From Hyphomonas sp. CY54-11-8 (GTDB taxonomy: Bacteria; Pseudomonadota; Alphaproteobacteria; Caulobacterales; Hyphomonadaceae), in assembly GCF_000682735.1 (NCBI RefSeq), contig NZ_AWFD01000009.1:1-54119 (forward strand): a DNA stretch of 54,119 nucleotides, in the 5' to 3' direction. Positions 34,475 to 43,791 of this stretch are shown one piece after another (the stretch's first letter is position 1; the number at the start of each line of letters is the position of its first letter). The notes beneath the pieces were generated by a model. It worked only from the letters and a program-made list of their open reading frames with translations, searched no databases and was not told where the DNA came from. A program made the position numbers and the translations under genes.

Positions 34475-37400
34475 ATGCTGCTGTCAGACGTTTCCATCAA
34501 GCGGCCGGTGTTTGCATCGGTCCTTTCGCTCGTCCTCGTCATCTTCGGCATCGTGTCGTTCATGCGGCTGCCGCTGCGCGAGTACCCGGATATCGACGCG
34601 CCGATCGTCAACATCCAGACCAATTATCCCGGCGCGTCTGCTGACGTTGTCGAAACGCGCATCACGCGCATCATCGAGGACCAGATTGCCGGTGTGTCCG
34701 GCATCCGGTTTATCGATTCCAACTCCACGGACGGCCGGTCCAGCATCAGCGTCGAGTTCTCTGTGAATGTGGACATCGATGCGGCGGCGAACGACATCCG
34801 TGACCGGGTCTCGACGGTCCTGAACAATCTGCCGACCGAAGCCGATCCGCCGGAAATCCAGAAGGCCGACAACAACGAAGACGTCATCATGTGGCTGAAC
34901 CTGGCCAGCGATAACATGACGACGCCGGAATTGTCGGACTATGCTGACCGCTACCTCGTCGACCGCTTCTCGGCGCTGGATGGCGTGGCACGCGTCCGGG
35001 TCGGCGGGGACCGCTCCTATGCCCTGCGGGTCTGGATCGACCGCCGGTCCCTGGCCGCGCGGAACCTGACTGTTTCCGATATCGAGAACGCCTTGAGGCG
35101 GGAAAATGTCGAAGCTCCGGCGGGCAGCGTCGAGTCCGGCGCACGTAACTATACGGTCCGGATCGACCGGGCGTTCCGGACGCCCGACGAGTTTGCGAAC
35201 CTCGTCATCGGACGGGGGACAGATGGCTACCTCATCCGGCTGGGTGATGTGGCGCGGGTTGAGCGAGGCACTCAGGAAGACCGGAACCTGTTCCGGGGGA
35301 ATGGTGTCCCGCAGGTCGGCCTCGGCGTCGTCAAACAGTCGACGGCGAACACGGTGTCCGTCGCCGAAGAGGCTCGGGCGCTGGCGGACCAGCTGAATGG
35401 AACCTTGCCGGACGGCATGACGATTGTCGTCAATTATGACAGCTCGGTCTTCATCAGTGCGTCGATCCGGGAAGTCTGGGTGACGCTTGGTATTGCCGTT
35501 GCTCTCGTGACGCTGGTGATCTTCCTGTTCCTGGGCAGTTTCCGCTCGACCATTGTGCCGGCCATTACGGTGCCGGTCTCGATCACGGCGACATTCATCG
35601 TCCTGTTCGCACTTGGATTCTCGGTGAACCTGCTGACCCTGCTGGCGCTCGTTCTGGCGATTGGTCTCGTCGTGGATGACGCCATCGTGGTTCTGGAGAA
35701 CATCCACCGCCGCATGGAAGAGTATGGAGAGTCGCCACTGGTTGCGGCCTTCCGCGGGACGCGTCAGGTGGGCTTTGCCGTTGTGGCGACGACGCTGGTT
35801 CTGATCGCCGTGTTTGTGCCGATCACGTTCCTTGAGGGCGATCTTGGCCGTCTGTTTACGGAGTTTGCACTGGCGATTGCGGCGGCTGTCTCCTTCTCGG
35901 CTATTCTGGCCCTGACATTGACGCCGATGCTGGCGTCGAAGCTTCTTTCCCCGACGCCGCCGCGTGGTGTGTTCTCAATTCTGCCGAATCTGATCGATGG
36001 CGGGTTCAGGAAATTGCGGGGCGGGTATTCCGTCCTTTTGAACCAACTCATCAAGCGCCCGATCGCCGTCGGGATTGTGCTCGTTGCGTTGTTTGCCAGC
36101 GCGTTCGGCCTGTTGCGGACCGTGCCGCAGGAATATGTGCCTCAAGAAGACCGGGGCAGCTTCTTCATCATGATCCGCGGTCCGGAAGGCGCCTCGTTCG
36201 ATTATATGAAACAATATGTCGACGAGATTGAGCGCCGGCTGCTGCCTTATACCGAAGGGGACAATCCCGAACTGAGGCGCGTGCTGGTGCGGGCGCCGGG
36301 CTTTGGCAGCAACGCGTTCAACCAGGCCTTTGTGGTCGTGTCCCTGTCAGACTGGGGCGAGCGCCGGCCGGGGAACGAGATCATCGGCGAGATCAACAGG
36401 AAGCTGAGCGACCTGCCCGGGATCCGAGCCTTTGCCATCATGCGGCAGGGCCTTGGCGGCGGGAACGGCAAGCCTGTCCAGTTCGTTCTTGGCGGGCCGG
36501 ACTACCAGCAGCTGACCGAATGGCGGGACACATTCCTGCAGGCGCTGCGGGAGAACAATCCCGGCGTCGTGGATATCGACTGGAACTACAAGGAAACCCA
36601 GCCGCAATACCGTGTGCAGATCGATTACAACCGGGCAGCAGACCTGGGCGTGACCGTGGCCGATATCGGCAATACGCTGCAGACCATGCTCGGCTCGCGC
36701 AGGGTGACGACCTATGTCGACAATGGCGAGGAGTATGACGTCATCCTGGAAGGCCTGCGGTCGGAACAGAACTCGCCGAATGACGTACAGAACATCTATG
36801 TTCGGTCCTCGACATCCGGCAATCTGATCCCGCTGGCAAGCCTGGTGCAGATCGTCGGCATCGCTGACAGCCCGATGCTGAACCGTTACAACCGGGTCCG
36901 CTCGATCACGATCGAAGCGGGGCTGGCGGATGGGGCCTCATTGGGGGATGTGTTGCTCCAGATGGAACAGATTGCGCGGGACGTGTTGCCTGCCGAGGCG
37001 CAGATCGACTTCAAGGGCCAGTCGCTGGACTTCAAGAGTTCCGGCAGTTCCATCCTGTTTGTGTTCGCCATCGGGATGATCATTGTGTTCCTGGTCCTGG
37101 CGGCGCAGTTCGAGAGCTACCGCCATCCGATCATCATCATGCTGACCGTTCCGGCGACACTGGCGGGCGGGCTCCTGGGCATCTATCTGACCGGCAACTC
37201 GCTGAACATTTACACGCAGATCGGTTTGATCATGCTGATCGGCCTGTCGGCGAAAAACGGCATCCTGATCGTGGAATTTGCCAACCAGCTGCGCGATGAG
37301 GGCATGGAATTCCTCGATGCGCTGAAGGAAGCCGCGCTGACGCGCCTCAGGCCCATCGTGATGACCAGCCTGACGACAGCAGCCGGCGCTGTGCCGCTAA

Positions 37401-37612
37401 TTCTGACCAGCGGGGCAGGGGCCGAGACGCGCCAGGCCATCGGCGTGGTGATCCTGTCCGGTGTTCTGGCAGGCATGCTGGTGACGGTACTGATCGTGCC
37501 GACAGCCTATGCGTTGATCGCGCGCGGCTCCGGCTCGCCCAGCGATGTCGCCCGGCGCCTGGAAGCAGAAGAGCAGGAAGCGGACGAGGCGGCGGCCTCA
37601 CCGGCGGAATAG
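34475..37612 (+). CDS. RND multidrug efflux permease (HAE1 type)
   Basis: Inner-membrane proton/drug antiporter of 1045 residues, the AcrB-like size. The N-terminus SDVSIKRPVFASVLSLVLVI is typical. The proton-relay aspartates are Asp401-Asp402 in GLVVDDAIVVLENI, and the relay Lys927 is in GLSAKNGILIVEF. Two large periplasmic loops follow helices 1 and 7. It forms a tripartite pump with the upstream adaptor. Specificity cannot be read from sequence. There is no regulator gene next to it; a TetR gene lies 0.7 kb downstream on the other strand but belongs to the next cluster. Confidence 0.95.
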   Translation: MLLSDVSIKRPVFASVLSLVLVIFGIVSFMRLPLREYPDIDAPIVNIQTNYPGASADVVETRITRIIEDQIAGVSGIRFIDSNSTDGRSSISVEFSVNVDIDAAANDIRDRVSTVLNNLPTEADPPEIQKADNNEDVIMWLNLASDNMTTPELSDYADRYLVDRFSALDGVARVRVGGDRSYALRVWIDRRSLAARNLTVSDIENALRRENVEAPAGSVESGARNYTVRIDRAFRTPDEFANLVIGRGTDGYLIRLGDVARVERGTQEDRNLFRGNGVPQVGLGVVKQSTANTVSVAEEARALADQLNGTLPDGMTIVVNYDSSVFISASIREVWVTLGIAVALVTLVIFLFLGSFRSTIVPAITVPVSITATFIVLFALGFSVNLLTLLALVLAIGLVVDDAIVVLENIHRRMEEYGESPLVAAFRGTRQVGFAVVATTLVLIAVFVPITFLEGDLGRLFTEFALAIAAAVSFSAILALTLTPMLASKLLSPTPPRGVFSILPNLIDGGFRKLRGGYSVLLNQLIKRPIAVGIVLVALFASAFGLLRTVPQEYVPQEDRGSFFIMIRGPEGASFDYMKQYVDEIERRLLPYTEGDNPELRRVLVRAPGFGSNAFNQAFVVVSLSDWGERRPGNEIIGEINRKLSDLPGIRAFAIMRQGLGGGNGKPVQFVLGGPDYQQLTEWRDTFLQALRENNPGVVDIDWNYKETQPQYRVQIDYNRAADLGVTVADIGNTLQTMLGSRRVTTYVDNGEEYDVILEGLRSEQNSPNDVQNIYVRSSTSGNLIPLASLVQIVGIADSPMLNRYNRVRSITIEAGLADGASLGDVLLQMEQIARDVLPAEAQIDFKGQSLDFKSSGSSILFVFAIGMIIVFLVLAAQFESYRHPIIIMLTVPATLAGGLLGIYLTGNSLNIYTQIGLIMLIGLSAKNGILIVEFANQLRDEGMEFLDALKEAALTRLRPIVMTSLTTAAGAVPLILTSGAGAETRQAIGVVILSGVLAGMLVTVLIVPTAYALIARGSGSPSDVARRLEAEEQEADEAAASPAE

Positions 37613-37619
37613 GGGGAAT

Positions 37620-37652
37620 CCCTGCCGGTAAGCGCGAGCGCTGTCGGCAGGG
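37620..37652. terminator. Stem-loop between convergent RND and flavin reductase genes
   Basis: CCCTGCCG (37620-37627) pairs perfectly with CGGCAGGG (37645-37652), and a second small stem AGCG/CGCT lies inside. The T-tract is poor (CCTTACT), so it is a weak or bidirectional terminator serving both convergent genes. Confidence 0.55.
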
Positions 37653-37654
37653 CC

Positions 37655-38158
37655 TTACTGAGCTTGTGGTTCTTTCACGATCCTGGAAAATTCACCTTCG
37701 AAGTACACAAGCGGATCCGCCTCCCGTGCGCTGGTTCTGACGACTTTTCCGATCAGGATGGAATGTGTTCCGAACGTGAAGGATTGAGAAAGTTCGCAAT
37801 TCAGGACACCCATGGCATCGACAAGGAAGGGGCCGTATTCGCCGTGATTCCAGTGACCGGTGGAAAAGCGGTCCGGCGTGTTTGGGGTTCCGAAGACCTG
37901 AGCGATGCCTGCCTGATGGTCGGCCAGATAGTTCGCGGTAAAATATCCGGCGGCCAATACCGCATTATAAAGTCTGGTGCTCTGATTAATGCACGCCAGA
38001 ATGACTGGCGGACTCAGGCAGACAGAGGTGACGGATGTTGCAGTAATTCCGTAGTCTGAACCATTATGATTCGTCGTAATGATCGACACAGTCGAGGCAA
38101 CTCGGCGCATCGTGGCGCGAAGCCCGGCGGCAATCTTTTCATGGTTGTTCTCACTCAT
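37655..38158 (-). CDS. Flavin reductase (HpaC/HsaB-like)
   Basis: Flavin reductase-like domain protein of 167 residues that would supply reduced FMN or FAD to a two-component monooxygenase. The start is ATG 38158; the frame extends 8 codons further upstream without conservation. The motif TTNHNGSDYGITATSVTSVCLSPP contains the family STxxGTTxSA-like flavin loop, ILACINQSTRLYNAV and YFTANYLADHQ follow, and GDHSI-like THSILIGKV lies near the end. The oxygenase partner is probably the acyl-CoA-dehydrogenase-like protein at 39037, about 0.9 kb away across a TetR gene. Confidence 0.92.
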   Translation of the reverse strand: MSENNHEKIAAGLRATMRRVASTVSIITTNHNGSDYGITATSVTSVCLSPPVILACINQSTRLYNAVLAAGYFTANYLADHQAGIAQVFGTPNTPDRFSTGHWNHGEYGPFLVDAMGVLNCELSQSFTFGTHSILIGKVVRTSAREADPLVYFEGEFSRIVKEPQAQ

Positions 38159-38273
38159 CGGGTCATCGTCCTTGTGTCGCACAGACGATGCATGCCTACG
38201 AAAAAATAACCACGTGTCAATTAAAAGCGAGTTCAGGAGGATGATGTCTGGCGGCGTTCGGGCAAGGAAGTCA

Positions 38274-38933
38274 TCACCCGGCCAGAAGACCGGTGACGAT
38301 GATATCGACGGCGTCCTCCAATGACTTCTGCACGGCCCGGTCGGATGCAGTCAGGCGAGGATCGACGGTCTTTATCAGGGGGCGTAATGCCAGCATGGCG
38401 CCTGCGCCGTGAGCGAGCAGGGTAAAGGGGACAACAGGGTTCACCTTCTTGAAGACGCCCTTGCTCTGGCCCTTTTTCAGAATGTCCGTGAAGGCCCAAT
38501 TCCGTTGGTGGAAGAATTTTTGGACTATGTAGTCCAGTCGGTCGCTTTGGTGTCCGCCTTCAGCATTCATGATCATGAAGATGGTTGGCGATTCGACGAG
38601 TCCCATGAGGAAATTGAGGCTGACCTGTCGCAGCTGGTCCGGAAGATTGTCCTCAGGCGCTTCGGTCTGTTCGTAGGCGGCCATGCGGTCGTAAAGCCGG
38701 TCCATCCCAAAGTCGAAGGCTGCGGTCCACAGGTCTCTCTTTGACCCATACTTCGCATTGAGCAGGCTGTGACTGATGCCGCTCTTGCGGGAAATATCGC
38801 GAACCGAAGCGCCTTCGAATCCGAATTCTGCAAAGGTTTCGAGCGCAATCTCCATGCACTTTTCTTCGTCGACGACGTGCTTGCCACCGGCGGCAGGACG
38901 GCCTTTTCCACGTTTCACAGTCTTGTTCATCAT
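38274..38933 (-). CDS. TetR-family transcriptional regulator
   Basis: Regulator of 219 residues with start ATG 38933 (or the next codon, 38930). A basic, Gly-rich leader (KTVKRGKGRPAAGGKH) precedes the DNA-binding domain ALETFAEFGFEGASVRDISRKSG and ISHSLLNAKYGSKRDLW. The C-terminal ligand domain is unrelated to known examples by eye. It is divergent from the monooxygenase gene across 103 AT-rich bp and lies next to the flavin reductase gene, so it probably controls both. Confidence 0.9.
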   Translation of the reverse strand: MMNKTVKRGKGRPAAGGKHVVDEEKCMEIALETFAEFGFEGASVRDISRKSGISHSLLNAKYGSKRDLWTAAFDFGMDRLYDRMAAYEQTEAPEDNLPDQLRQVSLNFLMGLVESPTIFMIMNAEGGHQSDRLDYIVQKFFHQRNWAFTDILKKGQSKGVFKKVNPVVPFTLLAHGAGAMLALRPLIKTVDPRLTASDRAVQKSLEDAVDIIVTGLLAG

Positions 38934-39036
38934 TCGGCGCTTATAGGCGACAAAAATTTCCAAATCCAAAAAAATATAAATAGACAAGTGGACATTAAAT
39001 GGTATTCCTTCGCAAAATTTTGACGAGGAAGCATTC

Positions 39037-40188
39037 ATGCCTGCCACCGATATTGAGCTGATCAACCGCGCAAAAGCCCTGGTCCCGAAGATCAAGGCGC
39101 GCGCCGCAGAAACCGAACGACAGCGTCATGTGCCTGACGAAACCCTTCAGGAGCTGGCGGATGCGGAGCTCCTTCAGATGTTTGTTCCAAAACGGTGGGG
39201 CGGATCGGAAGCCAGTCTCGATACGATGCGGCAGGTGATAGAAGCGATCAGCAGCGCATGCGTCTCCACCGGCTGGATCACGGCCTTTTATGCGGGACAC
39301 AATATCTATGTGACGCGCTTCAGCGAGCAGGCGCAGGAGGAACTGTTCTCTCCTCACGGCTATGTCAAAATGCCGGCCGCCACCGCGCCGAACCTGGACG
39401 CGCGGAAAGTCGAAGGTGGCTGGGAAGTCAGTGGACGAGCGGTGTGGGGATCAGGTGTTGTGCATGCCGACTGGGTGCAGATCAGTGGGCGTGTTGGCGA
39501 CAGTGGGCGGTCCTTCCTGATCCCGGCGTCTGAAATGAACATGATCGACACGTGGAATTTCGCTGGTGCGGCCGGGACGGGCAGCAATGATTACTCCGTG
39601 GAAAAGGTATTTGTCCCGGACCATCGCTCACTAGACCTTGTGGAATTCAACGGCGGCAAAACTGAAGGCTCCAGCCTGCATGACAACCCGCTGTACCAGG
39701 CGCCGTTCCTGCTGTTGGCTTATTGCACCATCGTTCCGGTCGTAACGGGCGGCGTTGCGGGCGCCAGGGCGGAATTCGAAGAAATGATCTCCCGGCGCGT
39801 ACGCAATTTTACCGGCGTTGTGGTCAAGGACCTGCAGCACGCCCACATAATGCTGGGTGAAATGGGGATCCGTGCCCAGGTCGCGCAAGAGATGGCGCAG
39901 GATGTCTATCGACGTGCCGATGGGATCGTCGCTGCAGGCGAATTCTCCTGGGATGAGCGGATCGCGATGAAGGGACGGGTCGCCTTTCTATCCGACCATT
40001 GCCGTCAGTCGGTGAACGCTATGATGATGAACGCCGGTGCGTCGAGCTATCACCTCGATCAGCCTCTGCAACGCTACTGGCGCGACCTGAACACGATCTG
40101 CTCGCATGCCTTCTGGGACTGGGATGCGTCCCGTGAAGTCACCGGGCGGAACATGCTGGAATTGCCGGTACAGTATCCGCTCGTTTAG
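39037..40188 (+). CDS. Acyl-CoA-dehydrogenase-like flavin monooxygenase (HsaA/HpaB class oxygenase)
   Basis: Protein of 383 residues with the acyl-CoA dehydrogenase fold. It is more like the oxygenase part of two-component flavin hydroxylases (HsaA of steroid degradation; p-hydroxyphenylacetate hydroxylase C2) than a dehydrogenase. LADAELLQMFVPKRWGGSEAS is the N-terminal block; ISSACVSTGWITAFYAGHN is typical of the hydroxylase branch; ACAD-type catalytic Glu motifs are absent. FAGAAGTGSNDYSVEKVFVPD and WRDLNTICSHAFWDWD are family blocks. A flavin reductase gene nearby supports the class. The likely reaction is hydroxylation of a phenol or polycyclic compound, substrate unknown. Confidence 0.87.
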   Translation: MPATDIELINRAKALVPKIKARAAETERQRHVPDETLQELADAELLQMFVPKRWGGSEASLDTMRQVIEAISSACVSTGWITAFYAGHNIYVTRFSEQAQEELFSPHGYVKMPAATAPNLDARKVEGGWEVSGRAVWGSGVVHADWVQISGRVGDSGRSFLIPASEMNMIDTWNFAGAAGTGSNDYSVEKVFVPDHRSLDLVEFNGGKTEGSSLHDNPLYQAPFLLLAYCTIVPVVTGGVAGARAEFEEMISRRVRNFTGVVVKDLQHAHIMLGEMGIRAQVAQEMAQDVYRRADGIVAAGEFSWDERIAMKGRVAFLSDHCRQSVNAMMMNAGASSYHLDQPLQRYWRDLNTICSHAFWDWDASREVTGRNMLELPVQYPLV

Positions 40189-40577
40189 CGAGACTGGTCC
40201 GCCAGGAGGTTGCTTATTCTTTCCTCCGCAGACTGTTCGATGAATTCATCGATCTGCGTAATCCTGTTGTTGGAAATCTTTAAGAAGATAGCTGCCTGAA
40301 TCATCGTTTCCGCGCCATTGTCGCGACGGGTGAGGTAGAGCTGGTGGTGTTGTGCAACGACATCACCCTCCACCGATCGGTGAAGGACTTGGTATCGGAA
40401 CCTGAGCAGGCCTGCTGCGCTCTTCAGGACGGCAAGATTGTCGACCTTTCCCTGTGTCTGGTCATCATTACTGTGCCAGATGGCGACATCGTCGGAATAG
40501 ATTTCCTCGATCTCTGCAAAGCTGGCCCGCTCGATGGCGTCGAAGAATCTCGTGGCGGTTCCATTCGGGTCGTTCAT
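40185..40577 (-). CDS. NTF2-like / SnoaL-type protein
   Basis: Small protein of 130 residues with the NTF2-like cone fold signature: NGTATRFFDAIERASFAEIEEIYSDDVAIWHS at the N-terminus and IFLKISNNRITQIDEFIE at the C-terminus. Members include ketosteroid isomerase, limonene epoxide hydrolase and SnoaL cyclases, but many are of unknown role. It is convergent with the monooxygenase gene (4-bp overlap) and divergent from the VOC gene across a gap with the shared 16-bp motif. It may isomerise, hydrolyse or bind an intermediate of the pathway. Confidence 0.82.
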   Translation of the reverse strand: MNDPNGTATRFFDAIERASFAEIEEIYSDDVAIWHSNDDQTQGKVDNLAVLKSAAGLLRFRYQVLHRSVEGDVVAQHHQLYLTRRDNGAETMIQAAIFLKISNNRITQIDEFIEQSAEERISNLLADQSR

Positions 40578-40628
40578 GGCTGGGAAATCTCACTTCCTAG
40601 TTTGGGCGGTAAACGTTGACAGTCGGAA

Positions 40629-40644
40629 CTGATAAAACTATCAG
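40629..40644. promoter_or_regulatory. Shared operator-like site A (CTGAT-N6-ATCAG)
   Basis: CTGATAAAACTATCAG, a perfect 6-bp dyad, between the NTF2-like gene and the VOC gene. It is the best-conserved of four copies in this cluster. Confidence 0.55.
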
Positions 40645-40731
40645 ATATTAAGTGCATTGCCAGAAGTGATTTCGTGCGGGTTCAGGCCCGGGTAAAAGGC
40701 AAAGACACAAGTGAATGCAGGGAGAGGGCCA

Positions 40732-41310
40732 ATGCCAACAGAAGCACAAAACATTCTGAATAACGCCAACCATACGGCGTATCGCTGCCGTGATGCGGAG
40801 CAAACTCGCTGGTTCTACGAGGACGTGCTCGGGCTGCCGCTACGCATAGCTTTCTCCGAAGAAAATGTTCCGGGAACGAATGAGCCGACGCCATTCATGC
40901 ACCTGTTTTTCCAGCTGGGAAATGGTGACTTCATCGCCTTCTTCGATGAGCCAACCAACGCCACGCCGGCCCATTTTGCGGCGGCTCACAGCTTTGACCG
41001 TCATATCGCTTTCGAGGTGGACTCCGAAGAGGAGATGCTCGCCTGGCAGAAGAAGATCAACGAAAAGGGCGTCATGTGCCTCGGCCCGGTGGATCATGGG
41101 TTCCTGAAGTCGGTCTACATGTATGATCCGAACGGCATGCAGGTGGAGATCACCACCAAGACCCCAACGTACGCGGATTATGCCACGGAGCAGGGGCCCA
41201 AGGCGCGCAAGAACCTCGATGAATGGGTCCAACGTACCCGGGAGCAAAAGGTCGGGAAATTCGGCGCAGAAGCTCTCGACAATCGCAATATTCCCTATCC
41301 AGGGATCTGA
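40732..41310 (+). CDS. VOC-family metalloprotein (glyoxalase/extradiol dioxygenase-like)
   Basis: Protein of 192 residues from ATG 40732, preceded by GGGAGAGGG; a GTG at 40711 would add 7 residues. The single VOC module has metal-ligand candidates His14 (NHTAYRC), His91 (DRHIAFEV) and Glu139 (GMQVEITT). This is the 2-His-1-carboxylate set used by ring-cleaving dioxygenases and related lyases. DEPTNATPAHFAAA and YMYDPNGMQVEI are typical blocks. The C-terminal 45 residues are a charged extension. In context it may cleave the ring of the hydroxylated substrate, but isomerase or epoxide-opening roles are equally known in the fold. Confidence 0.85.
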   Translation: MPTEAQNILNNANHTAYRCRDAEQTRWFYEDVLGLPLRIAFSEENVPGTNEPTPFMHLFFQLGNGDFIAFFDEPTNATPAHFAAAHSFDRHIAFEVDSEEEMLAWQKKINEKGVMCLGPVDHGFLKSVYMYDPNGMQVEITTKTPTYADYATEQGPKARKNLDEWVQRTREQKVGKFGAEALDNRNIPYPGI

Positions 41311-41340
41311 TCGCCCAATCTGATCATTCAAGGCGAATGG

Positions 41341-41374
41341 CCGCCGGTCTCTTTTACTGAGACTGGCGGTTTTT
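41341..41374. terminator. Rho-independent terminator between VOC and ligase genes
   Basis: CCGCCGGTCTC pairs with GAGACTGGCGG (11 bp, one G-T) around TTTTACT, then TTTTTC. It terminates the VOC transcript and reaches the stop of the convergent ligase gene. Confidence 0.88.
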
Positions 41375-42927
41375 CAATCCTCAAATAGCTTGCGTAGTTT
41401 TGCCTTGGCGATCTTGTTCAGTTCCGCACGCGGAAAATCTTCCACGAATATCACTTCGACAGGCACCTTGAAATCCGCAAGCTGGGCGCGGCAGGTTTCA
41501 AGGATCGCTGATGCCAGTACATCGGATGCTTCCGCAGCGCGGACGAACACGGCCGGTACTTCATCCTTCATCTTGTCAGGCTTGCCGACCACGGCGCACT
41601 CCAGGACACCTTCTGTCAGCATGACAGCGCCTTCGATCTCGGACGCGGCAACATTCTCTGCGCCAACCTTCAGCATGTCCTTGGCACGGTCTGCAAAGCG
41701 AAGGTGACCGTCCGCCGTCTGGTAAACCCGGTCCCCGGTATCGAACCAGCCTTCATCATCGAAGCTGCCCGCTGTTGCTTCTGGATTGTAGAGGTATTCC
41801 TTGAACAAGGTGATGCCCGGAACCCCGCGCACCTTCAAAAGCCCTGTCTCGCCGTGTGACACATCCTGTCCGCTTTCATCAACAATCTTCAGCTCGAATT
41901 CCGGGGCAGGCAAGCCCATGGATCGTTCGGGGCTGGAGAGCTGAGGCGGTGTATATGTTCCGTGAGCGATTAGTTCCGTCATGCCCCAGGCGCCGACAAA
42001 AGTGATGCGGAACAGGTCTTCAACGGGCCCAATGTTTGCAGCGCCGATCACCCAGTAGCGGAATGCATGATCGTCCGGCACCGGCAGGGTCGCCAATGCC
42101 TGCATCGCAAACGGAATGACATTGGCCCAGGTGCATCCGTGTTTCAGCGCTGTCGGCCAGAAGCGACTGGCTGAAAATTTCGGCTGCAGCACCATGGCGC
42201 CGCCAGACCACAGCACACCATAATGTGCCCAGCTCATCGCATTGGTGTGGCAAAGCGGTGTGAACACGATCGCGGTGTCGATGTCCCGTAGCAAATTATG
42301 GGAGGCCACCGTCTGCGCGCCCCAGAGGGCGTTGGCGTGCGTCCAGACAACACCCTTGGGCCGGGATGTCGTGCCGGATGTGTATTGCACGGAAAACGGC
42401 GCCATCGGATCATTCCGCTCAATCTCGAAATCCGTATCGTCGGCGAAGAGGTCGTCAAAAGGTACGATGCCGGCCGGTACGGGCTCGGATGGTTCGGCGC
42501 TGTTTTGCTCTGTACTGGCGATCCATTCGAGGTCCGGCCCCGTTTCACGGAGCAGGTCTACGAATTCAGGTTGCGTGATGGCAAAGCGCGCCCGGGAATG
42601 GCTGATGAAGTAGCGCATTTCCTCGACGGCCGACCGAGGATTGGTTGTCACCACGACCGCGCCGAGGGCTGCGCAGGCATGGTAGGCAATCAGGAATTCC
42701 GGGCAATTGTTCGCATGTAGCAAAAGGAAGTCGCCCCGGCGGACCCCTTTCGCATGCAGGCCCGCCGCAACGCGGCGCACGTCCTTGTAGAAGGCGCCAT
42801 AGGTCCAGGTCTTCGCGTCGCCTTCAAAGGGTTCCCAGTGAAGGAGCGGAGCATCCGGACGCCGGTGTGCGTGGTTTTTCAGGAGCCAGTGGAAATCCTT
42901 GTCCATGGCCACGTGCAGGCTACTCAT
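41374..42927 (-). CDS. Acyl-CoA synthetase (AMP-forming) of the adenylate-forming family
   Basis: Ligase of 517 residues that activates a carboxylic acid to its CoA thioester via acyl-AMP. Core motifs are VQYTSGTTSRPKGVVWTH (A3), FDDEGWFDTGDRVYQ (A7/A8) and ELNKIAKAKLRKL with the adenylation lysine near the C-terminus (A10). WGMTELIAHGTY is the A5 region. It starts 3 bp after the crotonase stop, so it is the last gene of the glcG-crotonase-ligase operon. The carboxylic acid is unidentified; the layout resembles crotonobetaine/carnitine or cinnamoyl-type ligases. Confidence 0.92.
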   Translation of the reverse strand: MSSLHVAMDKDFHWLLKNHAHRRPDAPLLHWEPFEGDAKTWTYGAFYKDVRRVAAGLHAKGVRRGDFLLLHANNCPEFLIAYHACAALGAVVVTTNPRSAVEEMRYFISHSRARFAITQPEFVDLLRETGPDLEWIASTEQNSAEPSEPVPAGIVPFDDLFADDTDFEIERNDPMAPFSVQYTSGTTSRPKGVVWTHANALWGAQTVASHNLLRDIDTAIVFTPLCHTNAMSWAHYGVLWSGGAMVLQPKFSASRFWPTALKHGCTWANVIPFAMQALATLPVPDDHAFRYWVIGAANIGPVEDLFRITFVGAWGMTELIAHGTYTPPQLSSPERSMGLPAPEFELKIVDESGQDVSHGETGLLKVRGVPGITLFKEYLYNPEATAGSFDDEGWFDTGDRVYQTADGHLRFADRAKDMLKVGAENVAASEIEGAVMLTEGVLECAVVGKPDKMKDEVPAVFVRAAEASDVLASAILETCRAQLADFKVPVEVIFVEDFPRAELNKIAKAKLRKLFED

Positions 42928-42930
42928 CGG

Positions 42931-43740
42931 CTATTTGCCTTTGAATTGGGGTTTGTAGGCTTCAGGATCGGGATTGCTGATCCACATATCGAGCGCATGT
43001 TGGGCGTCTTCGGAGACGATGATTTTCATGATCTCTTTTGCTTCCTCAGCCATGAAGTTCAGTTGGTCCTGATTGGTTCCGGCATTTATGAGGCGTTTGA
43101 TCCCGCGCATGGCGAGCGGCGCACGAGCCGCGAATTTTTCCGCGAAGGCATTCACCTCGGAGTCAAACTCATCTTCCGAATACAGGCGGGAGATCAGACC
43201 AAGTTCCAGTGCCGTTCTGGGCTGAAGGAACTCCCCATGGAGCAGGATGTCCAGAGCCTTCGCCCGGCCAAGGTATTTCAAGGCGAACCAGGCGCCGCTG
43301 CCGCCGGGCACGAGGCCGAAGCTGCTTTGGGGCAGGGCGAAAGTGGCCGTCGGAGAATCCTTCATCAGGCGGAAGTCGAAGGAAAGCGAGAACTCGCAGC
43401 CGCCCCCGCCGACATTGCCGTTGATCGCCGCAATCGTCACGACCGGGAGGGCTTCAATGCGCCGGGCCAGCGTGTGGTTGGCGTTGATGACCGACGGGAT
43501 GTCGATTTGTCGCTCACCGTGCGCCAGGCTTTGCATCTCGGTCAGTTCCATCCAGCGCAGGAACACATCGTCGGTGCCTGTCACGACCAGGACACGCAGG
43601 TCTTCGTCCTGCTCAACCGCATTGAGCATGTCATGCAGTTCGTAGAGCATCTGGGTGTTGAGCGTCTGGTTGGGCGGATTGTGCATCCGGCAGGTCAGGA
43701 TGTGACCTTCCCGTTCAAGTATCAGGTGTTGGTAGTCCAT
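42931..43740 (-). CDS. Divergent crotonase-superfamily protein
   Basis: Protein of 269 residues with the enoyl-CoA hydratase fold: AAINGNVGGGGCEFSLSFDFRL is the second oxyanion block with Glu116, and LARRIEALPVVTI precedes it. Two key positions depart from a true hydratase. The second catalytic Glu is replaced by Gln (FALPQSSFG instead of GQPEIKLG), and the first oxyanion loop reads TDDVFLRWMELTEM instead of AFSAGADLKEM. It is therefore perhaps a different crotonase reaction (isomerase, hydrolase, lyase). Operon: glcG, this gene, ligase. The GlcG gene is 51 bp upstream. Confidence 0.85.
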   Translation of the reverse strand: MDYQHLILEREGHILTCRMHNPPNQTLNTQMLYELHDMLNAVEQDEDLRVLVVTGTDDVFLRWMELTEMQSLAHGERQIDIPSVINANHTLARRIEALPVVTIAAINGNVGGGGCEFSLSFDFRLMKDSPTATFALPQSSFGLVPGGSGAWFALKYLGRAKALDILLHGEFLQPRTALELGLISRLYSEDEFDSEVNAFAEKFAARAPLAMRGIKRLINAGTNQDQLNFMAEEAKEIMKIIVSEDAQHALDMWISNPDPEAYKPQFKGK

Positions 43741-43791
43741 GATCCGCTGTTCCTCCCGGATGTTATGTTTTCTGCGGCCTTGCCCAGTGGG

